Origin: Argentina anserina
Lineage: Eukaryota; Streptophyta; Magnoliopsida; Rosales; Rosaceae
Direction of reading: 5' to 3'
Assembly (NCBI RefSeq): GCF_933775445.1
Contig: NC_065874.1
Location: 28,466,501 to 28,530,500 of the forward strand
Length of the DNA: 64,000 nucleotides
Shown here piece by piece: positions 29,965-43,952 of the stretch. The notes under the pieces are model-generated. The model did not search any database. It was not told where the DNA came from and saw only the letters and a list, made by a program, of their open reading frames with translations. How positions within the stretch are numbered: position 1 is the stretch's first letter; every line of letters begins with the position of its first letter. The position numbers and the translations under genes are program-made.

Positions 29965-32670
29965 GGGCTGTGTTTGGCAAAGCTTATCACATCGGGTGAT
30001 TATAAGCTAAGCCACTAATTATGTTTGGTAACCTGATTTTTCTTTTCTAGTTTCCAAAAGTTTTTCTCAATAAAAACCGAAGCTCCTCCTTACCTCCTTT
30101 TAGAAGCAGAAGCCAGTGTTGCACTGTGGCGCTAATGATTGTAGCTAAATGAATTTTTCGTAATACCGATTCCAGATTGCAAGAGAGAGCAACCAACTAC
30201 TCTCCTCAATTCTCAGATCTCATTCTTCTTCTACTCGGGACCTCTCGAGCTTCAGCCATGGACAAGTCCACCACTCTCGATTACATCAACCAGATGGTCC
30301 CCACAGGTTCTTCATCTCTCTATCTATTTCTCTCTACGAATTAGTAGCCTAGTGTTTACACAATACAATTTAGAAGAAGGATGTGTAGGTTGTTCTGAAC
30401 TCAAATGCTTGAATTTTGTGTATGAACAGAAGAATCGCTCACCGACGTCAAGCCGCTAATGCAAAAGATTCACAATGAGATTCTCCGCGTCGATGCCAAA
30501 ATTCTAGCCGTCGTTCGTCAACAGGTGATCTTCATCTCAATCTTGTTGAGCTCAGCTACTATGAATTTTTGACGAAATAGCTTAGTTCATTGCATTTTTG
30601 TAGTCTTTGATTGATTGTGTGGTTTTGTGTTGTTTCAGAGCAATTCAGGGACCAAGGCCAAGGAGGATCTTGCTGCCGCAAGGCAAGATGTGGAGGTGTG
30701 TTGATTGGGACTCTGTGCATAAGCATTCAGGTTTTGTTAAATTAGGCTTATTTGTTTTGGTTTATGTGGTTTTTATGTTACTTTGTTTATTTTATTTGTT
30801 TTGTGATCCTCTAAGGCAGGAACTCATGTATAAGATCAGGGAGATCAAAACGAAAGCTGAGCAGAGTGAGACTATGGTTCAGGAGATGTCGCGACATTAA
30901 GAAGTTAGATTTTGCAAAGAAGCATAAAACCACGACGATTACTACTCTTCATCGGCTGACCATACTAGGTTAGCTTATGTATTCAATCTTTTATGATTTG
31001 AATGAGTTTTTTCAGTACAATGGCTTAGTCATACAACGGTTTGGAGTGTATTGACATTACGTTTTCGTATCTAGTTAGATTAGAAGAGATTTTATATTAT
31101 TCTGAGGAAGTCATGTAAAGTTGAACTCATTCTCATCACAATTCTTTAGTAGTCTTTGCTGTTGAACATCTTCAAGTGATGGATTCCAAACGACAATATA
31201 AGGGGTCAGCTGCACAGTTGGAGGTAATCTATATGCTTCCTATGATGTAATTGTACTATGGTCATGAGGGGTACTTATTACATCCCCTATTTCAGAGAGA
31301 AATCTGTTTACACTCATGAATCTTTTGCATTATATATACATGTTATTTGAAAATCTATTTACTTATTACTATTAGAGTATTAGTTATATATTGATGAACA
31401 TCATCTCCACTCTATATTAAAGTTTTCTGTTAAGTGGTCATGATTTCTACCAAACAAACCATTGTTTATATATGTAGAACTAACCGAACGAAGATATGCA
31501 GGGATCAAACGCCGCATGCGAACAAATGAAGAAATCTGGAAAAAAATTCCATCTTCATGGCATGTTTCTTATCGACTTTGCATTCAGTTCTGCAAAAAAA
31601 ACAAGATAGTTCCACTCATCTTTGTTAACAAACTACTAATCAGAAATCTCAAACTTAACATACGTTAAAGTTCAAATACTGTTTAATCTATGATGATAAC
31701 AATGTCCACACACAAACGAAAGAAGCAGAAAGTAAAACCCACATTTGAACCAAACCACCCAGCACTAGCACAATCCCACATCCATTAATCTCTGCTCATT
31801 TGAATTTGAATTTGACTAAGATATAGGACTTTGTTTTGCTTGAAAATTTGAGGAGTTGTTATTCTATGTGTGTACTAATGATCTGAAAATTTTGGTGAAT
31901 TTCTATGGAGTGGTTGACTCGTGATGAATTTTTAAAGTTAGGTACTCACTGCTGCATCTTCTTTTGGTGTTCTACGTTTCTGTTATTAACTCTTGTTAAG
32001 TATAATGGATTATTCCGGTGTTCTGCCTTGTGTTAATATGTGTTGTGTACAATTTCAGGTTCTGCTAAAAAAGAAGGTAAGGCTTAGACATGACTGAAAC
32101 CTGAACTAACAAGCATAGGAATTTTTGCTCTAGATCTAACTAAACTTTGTAATCTAACGTTGGTCTCTAAAGGAGTGGGTTTTTTCTCCACATTTTTGAT
32201 CATGCTAACTTCTCTTTGATGGGGTTGTAAATCCTTTGTAATTTTCCAAGAACAAAATTAACAACAAAATCATCATGGTGCACAAGAAATGGATACATTA
32301 AGAATCATGATTGTTCAAAATTGATGGATACGCGTGTATGAGTATTTATGTATTTACATGATCCTAATTAAAATCAAGTTATAAATGTAAGAATATATTT
32401 GTTTAAAATAATTGGATGTCATATATTTTCAAGTATTGCTTAAAATTAAAATTGACCCAAAATTATCTTACATGTCCAAATTGGTCATTTGATAAATTAA
32501 AAATATAAACCAAAAATTTAAGTTTACCAAATGCTATGTCATAGCTTCTGCCACTAACAATCACTTATATAAGTCAATTTACCAAACAATCAGTTATTTT
32601 ACTTATCACCCACTTATTCTAAAAAATCAGCATAAGCCAACTTTTTTATAAGCTCAGCTGTAACACAGCC
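29965..32670. mobile_element. Putative TIR element carrying a captured VPS53 fragment
   Basis: The left end GGGCTGTGTTTGGCAAAGC (29965) is mirrored at the right by GCTGTAACACAGCCA (to 32670), and each side continues with inverted words GCTTAT, GGTGAT-TAAG and TTTGGTAA. This arrangement is frequent in plant hAT/Tourist-like MITEs. Inside lies the intron-containing 5' part of VPS53 (30258-31223) and unassigned AT-rich DNA. No transposase is present. The flanking bases do not give a clear target duplication (TAA against AAA), so the boundaries and superfamily are uncertain. Confidence 0.5.
30258..31223 (+). pseudogene. VPS53: VPS53 5'-end gene fragment (exons 1-5), frameshifted
   Basis: Five exons with retained introns match the N-terminus of plant VPS53, the GARP tethering subunit for endosome-to-Golgi transport: 30258-30306, 30430-30524, 30639-30695, 30820-30968 and 31153-31223. 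Readable blocks are MDKSTTLDYINQMVPT, LMQKIHNEILRVDAKIL, SNSGTKAKEDLAAA, ELMYKIREIKTKAEQSETMV and LQVMDSKRQYK. In exon 4 a two-base deletion after SR makes an immediate TAA at 30898; in the shifted frame the KKLDFAKKH and TTTITTLHRLT sequence continues. No later exons follow, so perhaps 20% of the gene is present. Retained introns show DNA-level capture, not retroposition. Confidence 0.88.
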
Positions 32671-32937
32671 AAAGGTAGGTACCAATTGGAAGGGTAATGA
32701 CCTGGCTTCTACCAATTCCTCACTTAACGGCCTACACGGGTAGCAACCATCTGGAATTACGGTTGACTCTTATTTGGAAGGGGAACAAACAGGAAAATCC
32801 AATATATGACGGAACCAAAAGGCTGATGGCAAAAACAGCTCATGTACAATACAGATAATACAAAAACGACATTGACTATCCTAGCAGTTTAGAGTTTTAA
32901 CTATACAGAAGCCTACATTATCCGGAATTGTTACAAG

Positions 32938-35900
32938 TTAAAACTTTGGCCTCTTCAGCTTCTCTATACTTGAATAGATTATGCTCAATAAAGAATACAA
33001 TACTGCCTTTATGCAATCCATCACAAAGTTCCAGCAAGAAGCGGGCCAGTACCATGGATACAACAATCGGAAGAACAGGCTTATAAGATGTCGAGGATAT
33101 CGCCCAACCTGCAATCAGAAAATCAAAAATCAAAAATCAAAGTTGTGCTCTCAGACTTGGAAAACAAAAACTTTCCATTTCATTGTAACCACACATCTAG
33201 GGACAACAAAGTTAAGTCCTTACTATTATCTACAATCCATTCAAAGCAACAACAAAGAGGGAGTCTTTTTTATTGTCTAAAAAGAGAGTCAGTAAATCAT
33301 CATTTTATTGTAAGCTTCTACGTCTTGAATCTATATTCAAACTCTGAAGTCACCAAGTTCTCACAATTTTACCTACAGTGGTTCTCATGTATGGTACAAG
33401 CGACAGTATATTCTGATCCTCACATGCAGTAAGATATTGGAAAATTTGTAACAAGATAATCAACAAATAAGAAAATCATCTACCCTTTTTTAGTAAGACA
33501 CATTGGACCAATGGTAAAGCCCAACTACCTATTGTTCCCAGCCCTTCTTTAACATGTACAAGAAGGTCGAGCTTAATGCCAAAATAAATTCGAGACATCA
33601 TACTGCAGCTATGCTAATTTTTAAGAGATGATGACCGAGGGATAAGATCTACTCACTGGGAAAAGCAAATCTAAAGCATCCCAGGCAGCATGACGAACAA
33701 CTCTTGTCGGGTACATTGGACCACCAGGAGAAGTGAAGCTATACAAACAACTCTTTAACCTTGTACTTGTGGCCATTCTCAGCTCCATACCTACGGAAAT
33801 AACAAAAGTACATTGATCAGAATATGGCAAATATAATAATATACATCTGAATCTTCTGAATCATAAACCATGTAAAATGGTTAGATATTATTACCCTGGA
33901 GAACTCTAATGTGTGAGAAGTAATGGAGCAATACCGGTTCCACCTTCAGTTTTTGAAGCTGATCAGTAAAAAAACATCAGCCTCATTTAAAAAATTGAAA
34001 ACTATATTTGCACGAATGATATGTTACCAACAGGAAATAACTAGAGAAAAGTATGGGCTCCTGTAGTCCTGAGAAATTTACCTGATCTGCAAGTTCAATA
34101 ACAAAGAAGTCTGCAGGACCACCAACCAGAAAAGCATTCGGGAAAACGGGAAATTGCCTTAAGAAGCTCTCAAGTTTGTCAACTGCATGAATTGAACACA
34201 TTACAGAAGAAATTTGAAATTTATTGTTATAGGGGTTTAAATTCTTTACCAAAAAACCTACCTGAGTTATAAAAGAATATAAACCTCGACAGTAACAGAT
34301 ACAGATCTCGCTGGACCTGAAATTTGATGAACAGTTCAAGTTAATTATTAATATTCCTCCTAAAACGAACACTGATATTTTCATTTTCTGTTTCAGATTA
34401 ATAAATACCAGCTAAAGTTCCATGTAAAAAGGATAGGGATCCAGACCTGTACAGGAATTTTATTTAATCGGGTGGGTTCCAAGGCAACATCCTCAAGAAG
34501 ATACTGAAATACAAGCAATACACGGAAACAATAAATCTTTTTGTGAAATTCTCAATTAAATTTAGTAGTTTCAATCTGAAAAGGGTTCTCACAAGAAAGA
34601 GGGATTCAAATCGCCTTAAATTTGACTGAATGTCAATCCTGCACGTGTAAAGACAATACAAATGATAAGTTTGTTGGGTAAAATATTATTGTGAAGTTTC
34701 CAATTGTCAGTACAGTTGTCACACAAAATGCTTAATGATGGACAAGAACCGTTGGAATTAAGCAAATTAGCAAACAGACTATTCAAACTGTCATAAAGAT
34801 TTCAACGGCATGATATTGTTATGAATTTACATCCCATACAAGGTTCCTCCAAATAAATATATCTATCCTGCTTCCTTTAAGATTTTAGACTCATCAAATT
34901 AATCTTTACAGGCTGATTACTACCTAACACCATGCAATGGAGAAACAAATTTACAACCCTATGCAACTCCCCACATACATATTTATAAACACAAATGCAT
35001 CCATGATACAGAATTCAACTTCAAATGATTAAAGAAGAAAAAATATAATGTAAATCGTTTTATTGCAAAAAGCCACCAAGAATCAGTTTTCATGTAATCA
35101 CGTTTATAACCAACATATGCTAAAATCTTACCAGAAAACATTTGTAGCCCCTTGAACAAGAGCAGATGAGAATCGCAGAAGGACTTCAGAGTTGTCAAGT
35201 TGAACTTCAAAAAGCTGCCCAAAAAACCTAGGGCATTTAATCCTCATCATCCAAATGGCATATTAAAGAAAAAGAGAAAGAACCAAAGATCAAGGATAGG
35301 CAGTAATTCCTTTAATCATAAATTTGTTGTTCTACTAACAACGAAGGCCCCTACATCCCATGCACAAAAAGCATTAAATCATGTGTAAATTTTAAAGCAA
35401 TATGAAAAAATATTACCGGAGCAGATATGTAAACCCAGAATTCTTTGATTGAATATCTGATAACAGCTACAACATTTGTTCTTACTGGTAACTACTATAT
35501 TTAGAAATTCCAATATGTTCCGCAGCAAGCTCAATGAAAAATCACTTTTTCAGAAATCAAAATTATTGTCCAGCTTAATATATAAAACTTTCTACCTTCT
35601 AAAATATTCTCATAAATGAACATAAAAGAAGTGAAATTCTCGTTTTAAAAGTCATAAAACCATCCTGTACCATTGTGGTCCGGGATACTCATCCATATGG
35701 TATTATGCAAAGTAAACAATCACCTAAATGCTCTGCAAAGTGAGAAAGTGGAAGTCCTGTCTAACTTTTGGGTGCAATAACAGCTCTTTTGAGCCTAGAC
35801 TGACATAAAAGGCACTTAACGCAAGGAGCTCATTGTTGACAATCAATGAGCAGGTAATACTAGGATTCTGTTTATTTTCCCAAAGGAAAAGCAATAAGAT

Positions 35901-37264
35901 ACTTGCACAATGTGATTCTATCTTGAAACAAACGTCAACCAGAAGCAAATACTGAAACCATACTTCAATATCAAGGATAGAAAAAAAATGAAGAAAGATG
36001 GAAGCTGCGTACCCATTTGTGAAATAACAAGGCGAAAATATGAGATGCAAATGACTGGCTCCAGAGTTGGACAATCAGATCAAGAATGTGTTTTCCGCTC
36101 TCAGGTTTCCAAACATAATAGGCAGCAAGCACATCATGAAAGCATAGCTGACTATAAATGCAATCCTCTGCAGGAGCAATTGCATCATCTTCCTGGCTGA
36201 GAATTATATCTGACATGCAATGTCAATACCGACAATGAGATCAGCATTCATTAATGTTGCCTCTGAGATCTAACATTAGTAGTCGAACATGTAACCCTAC
36301 TATGCTAAGACACAATGAAACATTATGAGATAAACAATAATCAACAATTAGACTGCACTAATGATTTAATAGACAATAAGTCTCCAAGGCAGTTATATTT
36401 GTGCAGTTCTCCCCTTGAGCAGTTACTCTAATGTTACGAAATTTTCGCTAATCTGTGAAGGGCCAGAATTTTGTGGTTATATAATAAATTTTAGTTATCA
36501 TATAAGAACTTTAAATTAACTGATCTTGTTCTATAAACCATTACAGGGCCAAAGAACTCTCACATGTGACAGCTATTCCCTAGGGACACCAAACAGATTA
36601 TCCTACCAAATAATTAGTTTCCAAGTCCAACAAATGTCAAGTGCCATCATCTCAGTTTATGTTTGATACTCCAAATTTTCAACAAGTACAATCATACTCG
36701 AAAATAGTAACAAGTCCAAATTTAAGTTCAACAAACTATCATCAAACAAACATGGGTGGGTAAAGCAGACACAAAATTTATCTCAGCCTCATCTCAATCT
36801 TCCCAACCCATCAAAAATCAGTTTAAACTGACCTTTGGCCCGCTCATCAATCTCTAACGCAATGTCAGTAAACAGCTCCTGCAACAAGTTGCGCCGCAGC
36901 GACGGAGAAGCTAGGGCCTGCAGCACATAAAACACGCATGAAAAATCTCTCTCCTCCAAGTTAGGTTCAGCATTTCTCAGGCACTTTTGTTGTGAAACCA
37001 ATCATCTCTCTAATCCACACACTAAACGCAATTGGGAAAATGCCAAAGCAAGCAATTCCACACAACTATAACAACTAATTGCCACTTTACAGCAATATAA
37101 TTATATATAGAAAAGAATTAACGAAACTCAATTGCGTGTTATAGTGTCCAATATCAGAAATCCAACGAGTTAAAAGTGAGTACCCGCTGGAGCTTCTTCT
37201 CGATTTCCTGAGTGAGAGCGTCGAGATAGGCCGAGCTTCGCGGCGTGAAAGAAGCATGCGTCAT
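32938..37264 (-). CDS. Conserved plant protein of unknown function, 11 exons
   Basis: Reconstructed exons in gene order: 37264-37184, 36917-36833, 36209-36013, 35214-35132, 34638-34593, 34503-34447, 34316-34262, 34182-34082, 33958-33895, 33790-33657 and 33108-32938. All have GT-AG borders and phases that join without a stop, giving 357 residues (start MTHASFTPRSSAYLDALT, end IEKLKRPKF). The protein is mostly helical with leucine-rich segments (IEKKLQRALASPSLRRNLLQELF, HILDLIVQLWSQSF, RDLYLLLSRFIFF), suggesting a helical-repeat fold. A hydrophobic tryptophan/tyrosine-rich stretch (LLYPWYWPASCW) lies near the C-terminus. I recognise no named domain. Clean splicing over 4.3 kb with no stop argues that it is a live gene. 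Its stop lies 268 bp from the right end of the VPS53-carrying element. Confidence 0.85.
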
Positions 37265-39252
37265 TCTGTCTGATTACAACACACACCTCTTCCTCCTCAT
37301 CCACGAGATCATCAACAACAATCGCATTACAAACAGTCCCAAACCCGCAGAGAATCTATACAAAAACCTCGATCCGGTCTTGGTCTGCTGCTGTGGTTAA
37401 GGCGTGAGGCTTTAAATTAATGAAAAGACGAAAACAAGTAATGAAGTAATGTGGGGGTTGATAATTGAGAGGTGATGTGGCGTGGTCTTCTTCCTTCTTC
37501 TTCAATGGTGGAGCTGCTGTACGGTTTGGTCTACCACGTTTTCGTATTTCTTTATTTTTTCTTTCTTTTGTTTTTATTTTTTTATTTTTGGATGGATTGA
37601 TTGATCGATTTTGCGGATAATGGGAAAGATTTGGATTCAAAATCCAATTCTACATGCAAGTGGTTTTACGGGTGAGGTCCACGTGTAAGTGTGCTGGCAC
37701 TTACGACATGCCTGATTCTAGCTGTCGGCACTTGCTTGCAGGGTCAGGGTGGGTGCCGTTCTACCCTCATTCCAAATAACTCCCAAGTCGTAACATATCT
37801 GCGCGTATATGAAATACTTAAATTAGAACATTTTCTTTATTATCATTTTTAAGTTATTTTATATTAGTATATTTAATTTTTTAAGAAAATTAGTTGCTGC
37901 ATCACTCTCTATTATAACTTTCAAACTTTATTTTAATTTTGAACTATCTCATTCTACAAATTTATCTAGTAAGATAGTTCAGAATAAAAATATTTGAATG
38001 TAAACAATTCTTTATAGGGAATTATATATAATTCATAAATTAATTAATTTTTTAGGATGTAATAAATACTTTGAATTCAAATAAAGTTAAAATAGAAAGA
38101 ACTGATATATACGTATTTTTAAATTAACTAGCCAAAATGACTTAAGCTATTTTGGTTGAAATTTAACTAAAATATGATTAATATTGCTAAAGATGCTCTT
38201 ATGTATTACGATTCTAGATGTTAAAAACGATTTTATTGAGAAATTGGAGAATCAAATATAGTGGTTTAATTTGAGGTACGCATCTCAAAATTGATAACAT
38301 GTTATTTATTTCTAGTTCGTAACTTAATAATGAGTCGTAGTATCCACACAACAAAAAACTTAATAATGCGTGGATCCAATAATAAATTGTTGTGTAGAAA
38401 GCTTTTCAAGTCATACACTTGTTGTTCTTATTTTACAAAGTCAACCTGATTCGAAAATGCACAAGTTTTCTAGCAGGGCAGCGTTTGAGAGTGTTGATCG
38501 TTTTACGGCTTTCAGCTTCTTTTACGAACCAAGCATATCATGCAACATGTCGTCAGATACTGAAACCGACACCTTACCAGAAGTATCCTTTTTCTGGTAT
38601 CCAATAGCCGTCAACAAATCACCATCTTCGTCACACACAGTCGTCAAGGATAGTGAACATTACAAATAGACCAATCAGCAAAGGAGGACCTGCCTATCTT
38701 TACGAAGAGTGCAGTACATCTTTCCATTAGACTGAAGAGATCACATGCCGTGAGCTTAACTTCCTACATCTGATGGCCTCCCATGCATTATTGCTTGCAA
38801 GCTTGTTTACGGAAACTCTTTTAATTGGCCAAAAGAATATTACAGTAACTTAATGACAAGATTTCCTTACAGTACAAAATTATACAAATTATACTAATAC
38901 AGCAGCCTAAACTCTATGATATTCCATAATAAATACATTAATACAGTAGAATAGGGAAGAAATTGCTCAAACAGTAGGTCAAAACTTCAACAAATTAATC
39001 AACAAGGACAAGAAGAGTTGCTTTCTTACCCCCCACCCCTTAAAAGAAAGCAAGGCACTGCACTAGTTTACATAAACCGGAAACTGCATGCTTGCCGCCA
39101 GGACCATAGATAATGTGATAATGGTCATTTTCAAGAGACTTCAACACGATTCCTTCATCAGAGATTCCTTAACTCCACCGGTGAGCCTGAGCTACAGCGA
39201 GCACATAGATACATTAAGACTCGGAACATTGGTAGAAGGATGATAACTGTAC
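37265..39252. other. Intergenic between two minus-strand genes
   Basis: It holds the promoter and leader of the 11-exon gene (37265 to about 37700), then AT-rich DNA. A 99-codon plus ORF at 38370-38669 has no motif. The last 150 bases are probably the 3' UTR of the ACR gene. Confidence 0.4.
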
Positions 39253-42200
39253 TCACCATCCCATCAGTGTTCGTCTAACTCTATCTACAATCTGATTTTT
39301 AGCTACCATATTTGAGAACTGAAATTTGGAATTCTCCTCCAACAGAAAACTATACACCTCCCATTCACGATCTGATGCTGAGATCCTCCTTCCAATTTCA
39401 GCCTGAAAGAGAAGACAACAGGTCGCCGAATCTGTTGAGTACTCACTTTGAACTTGACAAAAAATGTGCGAGTTAACAGTTCACAGAAGAACATATATTT
39501 TCAGAATTTAATCTATGCTTCCTATTCTTACCGAGAAAATGCAGATCTTTAGATCTTTTAGAACCCGTGTAACATCATAGAAAACTAGTGGTCGCCCCTT
39601 TCCAGATAGCTCAACTGGATTAGCAACCAACAATTCTGTATCAGGCCCTCGGTTTGCAATGACAACACGCAGAGGATGCAGCATCTCCACCTTCAAACTC
39701 CAACACAAAGCATTCTGCTCCTCCGGATGCTGAATTTTTTTCCCATCCTTTTGCTGAACAAAAAGTTCTAGATCCCGATACCCTTTTGCTGGTGGAGAAA
39801 ATCTACCATAAGCTATCTGAACAAGAAAAGATGCCAATTATTTTTTGCCTCAGCAAAAATTGCATAACCTTACCAATCTGGCAAGTGTAATGTACATAAC
39901 AGTCAAACTGCTACCCGCAATAAAATTTAATGTTTTCTCTTCGTAAAGCATTGCCAAAGAATAATGGCACAAACATACTTGTGTCTCTCTAAAGTAGTTA
40001 CATGAGTTGTTAAGATAGATCAATATAAGAGGCTACGAAGGCCTCTAAAAAGTTCTAGGGGTTAGTAAGCCAAACATTGACTGCCCTATATATAGGTCAA
40101 GGGTCGGGAACAGCAATTGAACTCTATGGGGTCGATGAAAATGAGTATCGAAAGATATATTGGCATACAAAAGGAGCTTCCTTTCCTGTAGGTCGAGGGG
40201 TTGAGAACAGCGAAGGAACTCCACATGGTCAATAAGATATAATGGTGTGCCAAAGGAGCATGATGTCTTAACCAATTTATATTTACAAGCCTCTTTGATG
40301 TTAGAATGCATTTCCATGTGCAAATAACCAAAATAAAATTTTTTTTTTTAAAGAGTGGAAACGATAGGAAACACCAATTTACCATGCAAAGCAATCTAAT
40401 TTTCCATAACTAAATGTTCCACCAACTTGCATTCTTCCCACACACCAAATGCACATACAACTCTTCCACCACCCTTTTTGGGGTTTCAACCCCACTCCTA
40501 TGTAGAGAATACCAGAGTCAACTATGACCTCAGCAACCAGCTAATGACACATCTTATTAGGTGGCTGGCTAATTTACCATTCCAGGACAGGGAGGATAAA
40601 GAAAATTCTTATTTCCAATTGAAGGTAGTATCTAGCATGCCATGACCAAACTAACACAATAAAATACCCTACTTACTAAATATGATCTTGTGTTGTCTCA
40701 AAAAGAAATTATATAAGAATCTGTACCTTGATGTTGCTGTCTTTCAAAGTTCTCATAATGTCATACAAGAGACCCTTGTGATCAGCACAGTGGATCTGAA
40801 GTAATGTGTGCGCTGGGCTTAATGAGTTGTCTATTGTCACACTGGCATTCTTTAATTTCGCCATATCTGGACTAAGAGCTTGAGATCGGATTTCTTTATC
40901 CAGTAGCTCACATCTGAATAGCTCTTCAGCTACTACAGGAGATAAAGAATGGATGGCGTGGTGGGGATCATATTCAGGACCTACCAATTGAAGTTCGCAA
41001 CCGGTACACGACTCACCCAATACAGCTTGCAACTGTTTCAATGTCCCATCTTGGCGTTCCTTTGTGTGTAGAAGCTCCCTAAAATGAAACTTAAACCACA
41101 TCAATTATTTATATGTAAAAGCATAACCACATCAAAATTTGACATCAACTGACTTATCATACTACCAAGTACCAACAATACCACAACAAGGGCAAAATTT
41201 ATGACTAGATCCCAGTTAGATTGCTGATTCTGATGATAATGTTATCTTATGCTTTACCAGCAAAAGATTAACTTGGTGGGGAAAAGTGGAAAGTTACAAG
41301 TTTGGAATCAAAATCTGCTAAGTGAGAAAAAGGAAAGTAAAATGCACCTTGCCCAAATTAAACCTATAGACAAGTTAAATATCTAAGCAACTAAGACTAT
41401 TCATGTAAATGTCTGAAAACAAGCAAACTTTCATACATAATTTCTGACACAACTCTAGGGATCATCAATCTGAAAGAGTTAAAATTGAAGGAAAATAAAA
41501 CAACTAGGTAACGTCCATTTTACTTGGCCCAAAGTTGCACTGCCAGTGCAGTCAGCAAAATTAACCAGAAAATGAATACCAAAAGCAAAACTCACATGTT
41601 ATCAGTTATGAAGAACAGGTCCAAGACCCTGTCATCTGGCGTTGTTGTCACTTTCACCATTTGAATTGCAAGCTCAAGATCAGACAGAATTTCAGTCACA
41701 TCTAAGACAAAGCAATTGAGGCAACATGAGATTTTAGCCACAGGGAGACAATTGAAGAAGAATATGATTTGTTCATTAAGTGGAAGATATTCCGCTTACC
41801 ATGCAGTAATCCATTACGGTCAGAGCAAAGAAACTTTAAGAGATAAACTGCAGGGGACGAACTTGTAGTCTGGGGGTAGAAGTAGTATGGAACAGAACAT
41901 GAAGGGCACACTGATAGGAGCTGGTTCTCCAAATTCGACCATTTCACCGCTGTCGAGCTGGGACGAGGAACCACCCATAGTACAACGTAGCACCATATCC
42001 CATCAGTCGAAAAATCTGTGTAGGAATTTAATCAAAGGACAAGAATATATACTAGGTCAGTACAGGCATAAACCTGAACAATAGATTGAACCACCGAATA
42101 TTTCCCAATTTGGTTCTACAAAAAAATTGGCAGATGGAATCTATGCATCAACGGGATTAATGATAAGACACAATATGAACAAATGGATGGGTCAGAATTG

Positions 42201-42680
42201 TTTGACTTCAAAATATGGGATTCTATCCTAATACTTACCTAGATACCAAAACCGATGAATACAACAAAAACAAAATACAACGACCCCATCTTGCTATTTG
42301 GTTCCTGCATAGATAGTGATCAAAGAAACCCAAAAAGTACATAACTATCATTCTCAACCTAAAGAATAACACCCACAAAATGATTCTTAGGTTTCTGCTC
42401 ATTCCTCGATTTCAATCTAACAAATTAGTGCATGATTTACTGAGCAATAACAAAACTGTGCATCATGAAAAGGGTCAGATGTGAAACCTCGGAACTGATA
42501 TTTGGCAAGTGAACATGTTCCATTACCTGCTTTCTTAATGTAGAGCCCAAAATCAAGGATGATTCTGCAGATATCACAGCCCAGGCCGGTCTTGTCGGGG
42601 CAATTAACAGTGATGACGCAGGGCTCGCCGGGGAGTATCGCTTTCTCGATAACGACGACATCGTCGCTCGGAATTCCCAT
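39253..42680 (-). CDS. ACR9: ACT domain-repeat protein (ACR9/ACR10-like)
   Basis: Six exons in gene order: 42680-42527, 42015-41800, 41701-41596, 41078-40727, 39816-39532 and 39402-39253, all GT-AG, giving 420 residues. Four ACT-type modules can be followed: about 20-100 (VITVNCPDKTGLGCDICRII), 112-190 (YLLKFLCSDRNGLLHDVTEI), 250-335 (LLQIHCADHKGLLYDIMRTL) and 340-410 (NRGPDTELLVANPVELSGKG, then YDVTRVLKDLKICIFSAEIG), with the end RRTLMGW. MGIPSDDVV at the start and the total length fit ACR9/ACR10; the choice between them is uncertain. ACT repeats bind amino acids in other proteins, and plant ACRs are thought to be sensors. Intron 4 (39817-40726) contains a 97-bp tandem duplication. Confidence 0.92.
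40092..40290. repeat. 97-bp tandem duplication inside ACR intron 4
   Basis: TAGGTCAAGGGTCGGGAACAG at 40092 and TAGGTCGAGGGGTTGAGAACAG at 40189 head two diverged units that both end near a CAAAGGAGC word. It is intronic and probably neutral. Confidence 0.7.
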
Positions 42681-43471
42681 GCCGGGAAATGTGCCGATCA
42701 AAAAGGTGGGGAGGTGGATGAGCTCAAAGTTGGGAGACGCAGAAAAAGGTCAGGAAGAGGAAGAAAATGAATAAATGAGAGGACAAGAGAAGAGGAGGCG
42801 GGTGGGTATCAGCATTTACCACGTGATGGATGGGCTGTGGTACCGGAGCTCCCTTACCAGAAGTACACGGTATTTCTCCAAACTGTATTTCTCCCAGAGG
42901 ATACTCTAATTATGGTAAAAAAAAAAAATTGGGCAGCTTTTGACTATGACTATGGAAGAGATTAGGACTATTCTCGCCATTAGGAATATGCTAAACGAAA
43001 TCAAACAACCATCTCACATAAGAGGTTGTAATTCATCAATTGGGATTTGCAGATAGATAAGGACAACCACAGATTAACGAAGCATATAATCAGCAGCTCA
43101 ATTACCCCAATTTTTACCCAATATCATGAGATTCCCAACCCCAATAGTTACTATAGCTGCTGTAAATTCACAACAGCCAATAGCTAGCACATCGTCTACC
43201 TACTAGCTATTAACCCAATACTAATCAAATTCTTTAGAAAATCCCAATTGAGGATTCGGTTTACTCCCAAAATTTCGAGGAAGGGAACAAAATAGCTAAC
43301 AAAATGCAAAAAGAACATAACCAGACGCCGGAATTAGAGAAATTGAACTTCCATTACTACCAAACACGGTTGCAAATTACATGAACAGCAAATTCATCAA
43401 CCAAATATACTAACTATTCCAGTTCTAAACATAAGAACCCTAGAACCAACCCTAAACTAATACCCAAAAAT
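42681..43471. other. ACR promoter side and H4 3' flank
   Basis: The region upstream of ACR (to about 42850) contains a short leader. The remainder is AT-rich and ends in the 3' UTR of the H4 gene. No other gene is seen. Confidence 0.5.
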
Positions 43472-43786
<315 letters not shown>

Positions 43787-43884
43787 TCACCGGAAAAATT
43801 TGGAGAGGAAATTTGATAGTGGTGAAGAAAATAAATTGGAGCAGATTTGATTTGATGGGTGAGATGGTGGGGAAGTGGGAGTTA

Positions 43885-43952
43885 TTTATATAGGGGGGAA
43901 TTATGGGTTTTGGATTGGAATTGGGAAATAGGTGAAAGTGGCTCGATCCGCG
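43885..43952 (-). promoter_or_regulatory. H4 copy 1 promoter: TATA box and histone octamer
   Basis: On the minus strand TATATAAA lies at 43892-43885, about 100 bp before the ATG. The perfect octamer CGCGGATC, the hallmark of plant histone H3/H4 promoters and of S-phase expression, lies at 43952-43945. Confidence 0.85.
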
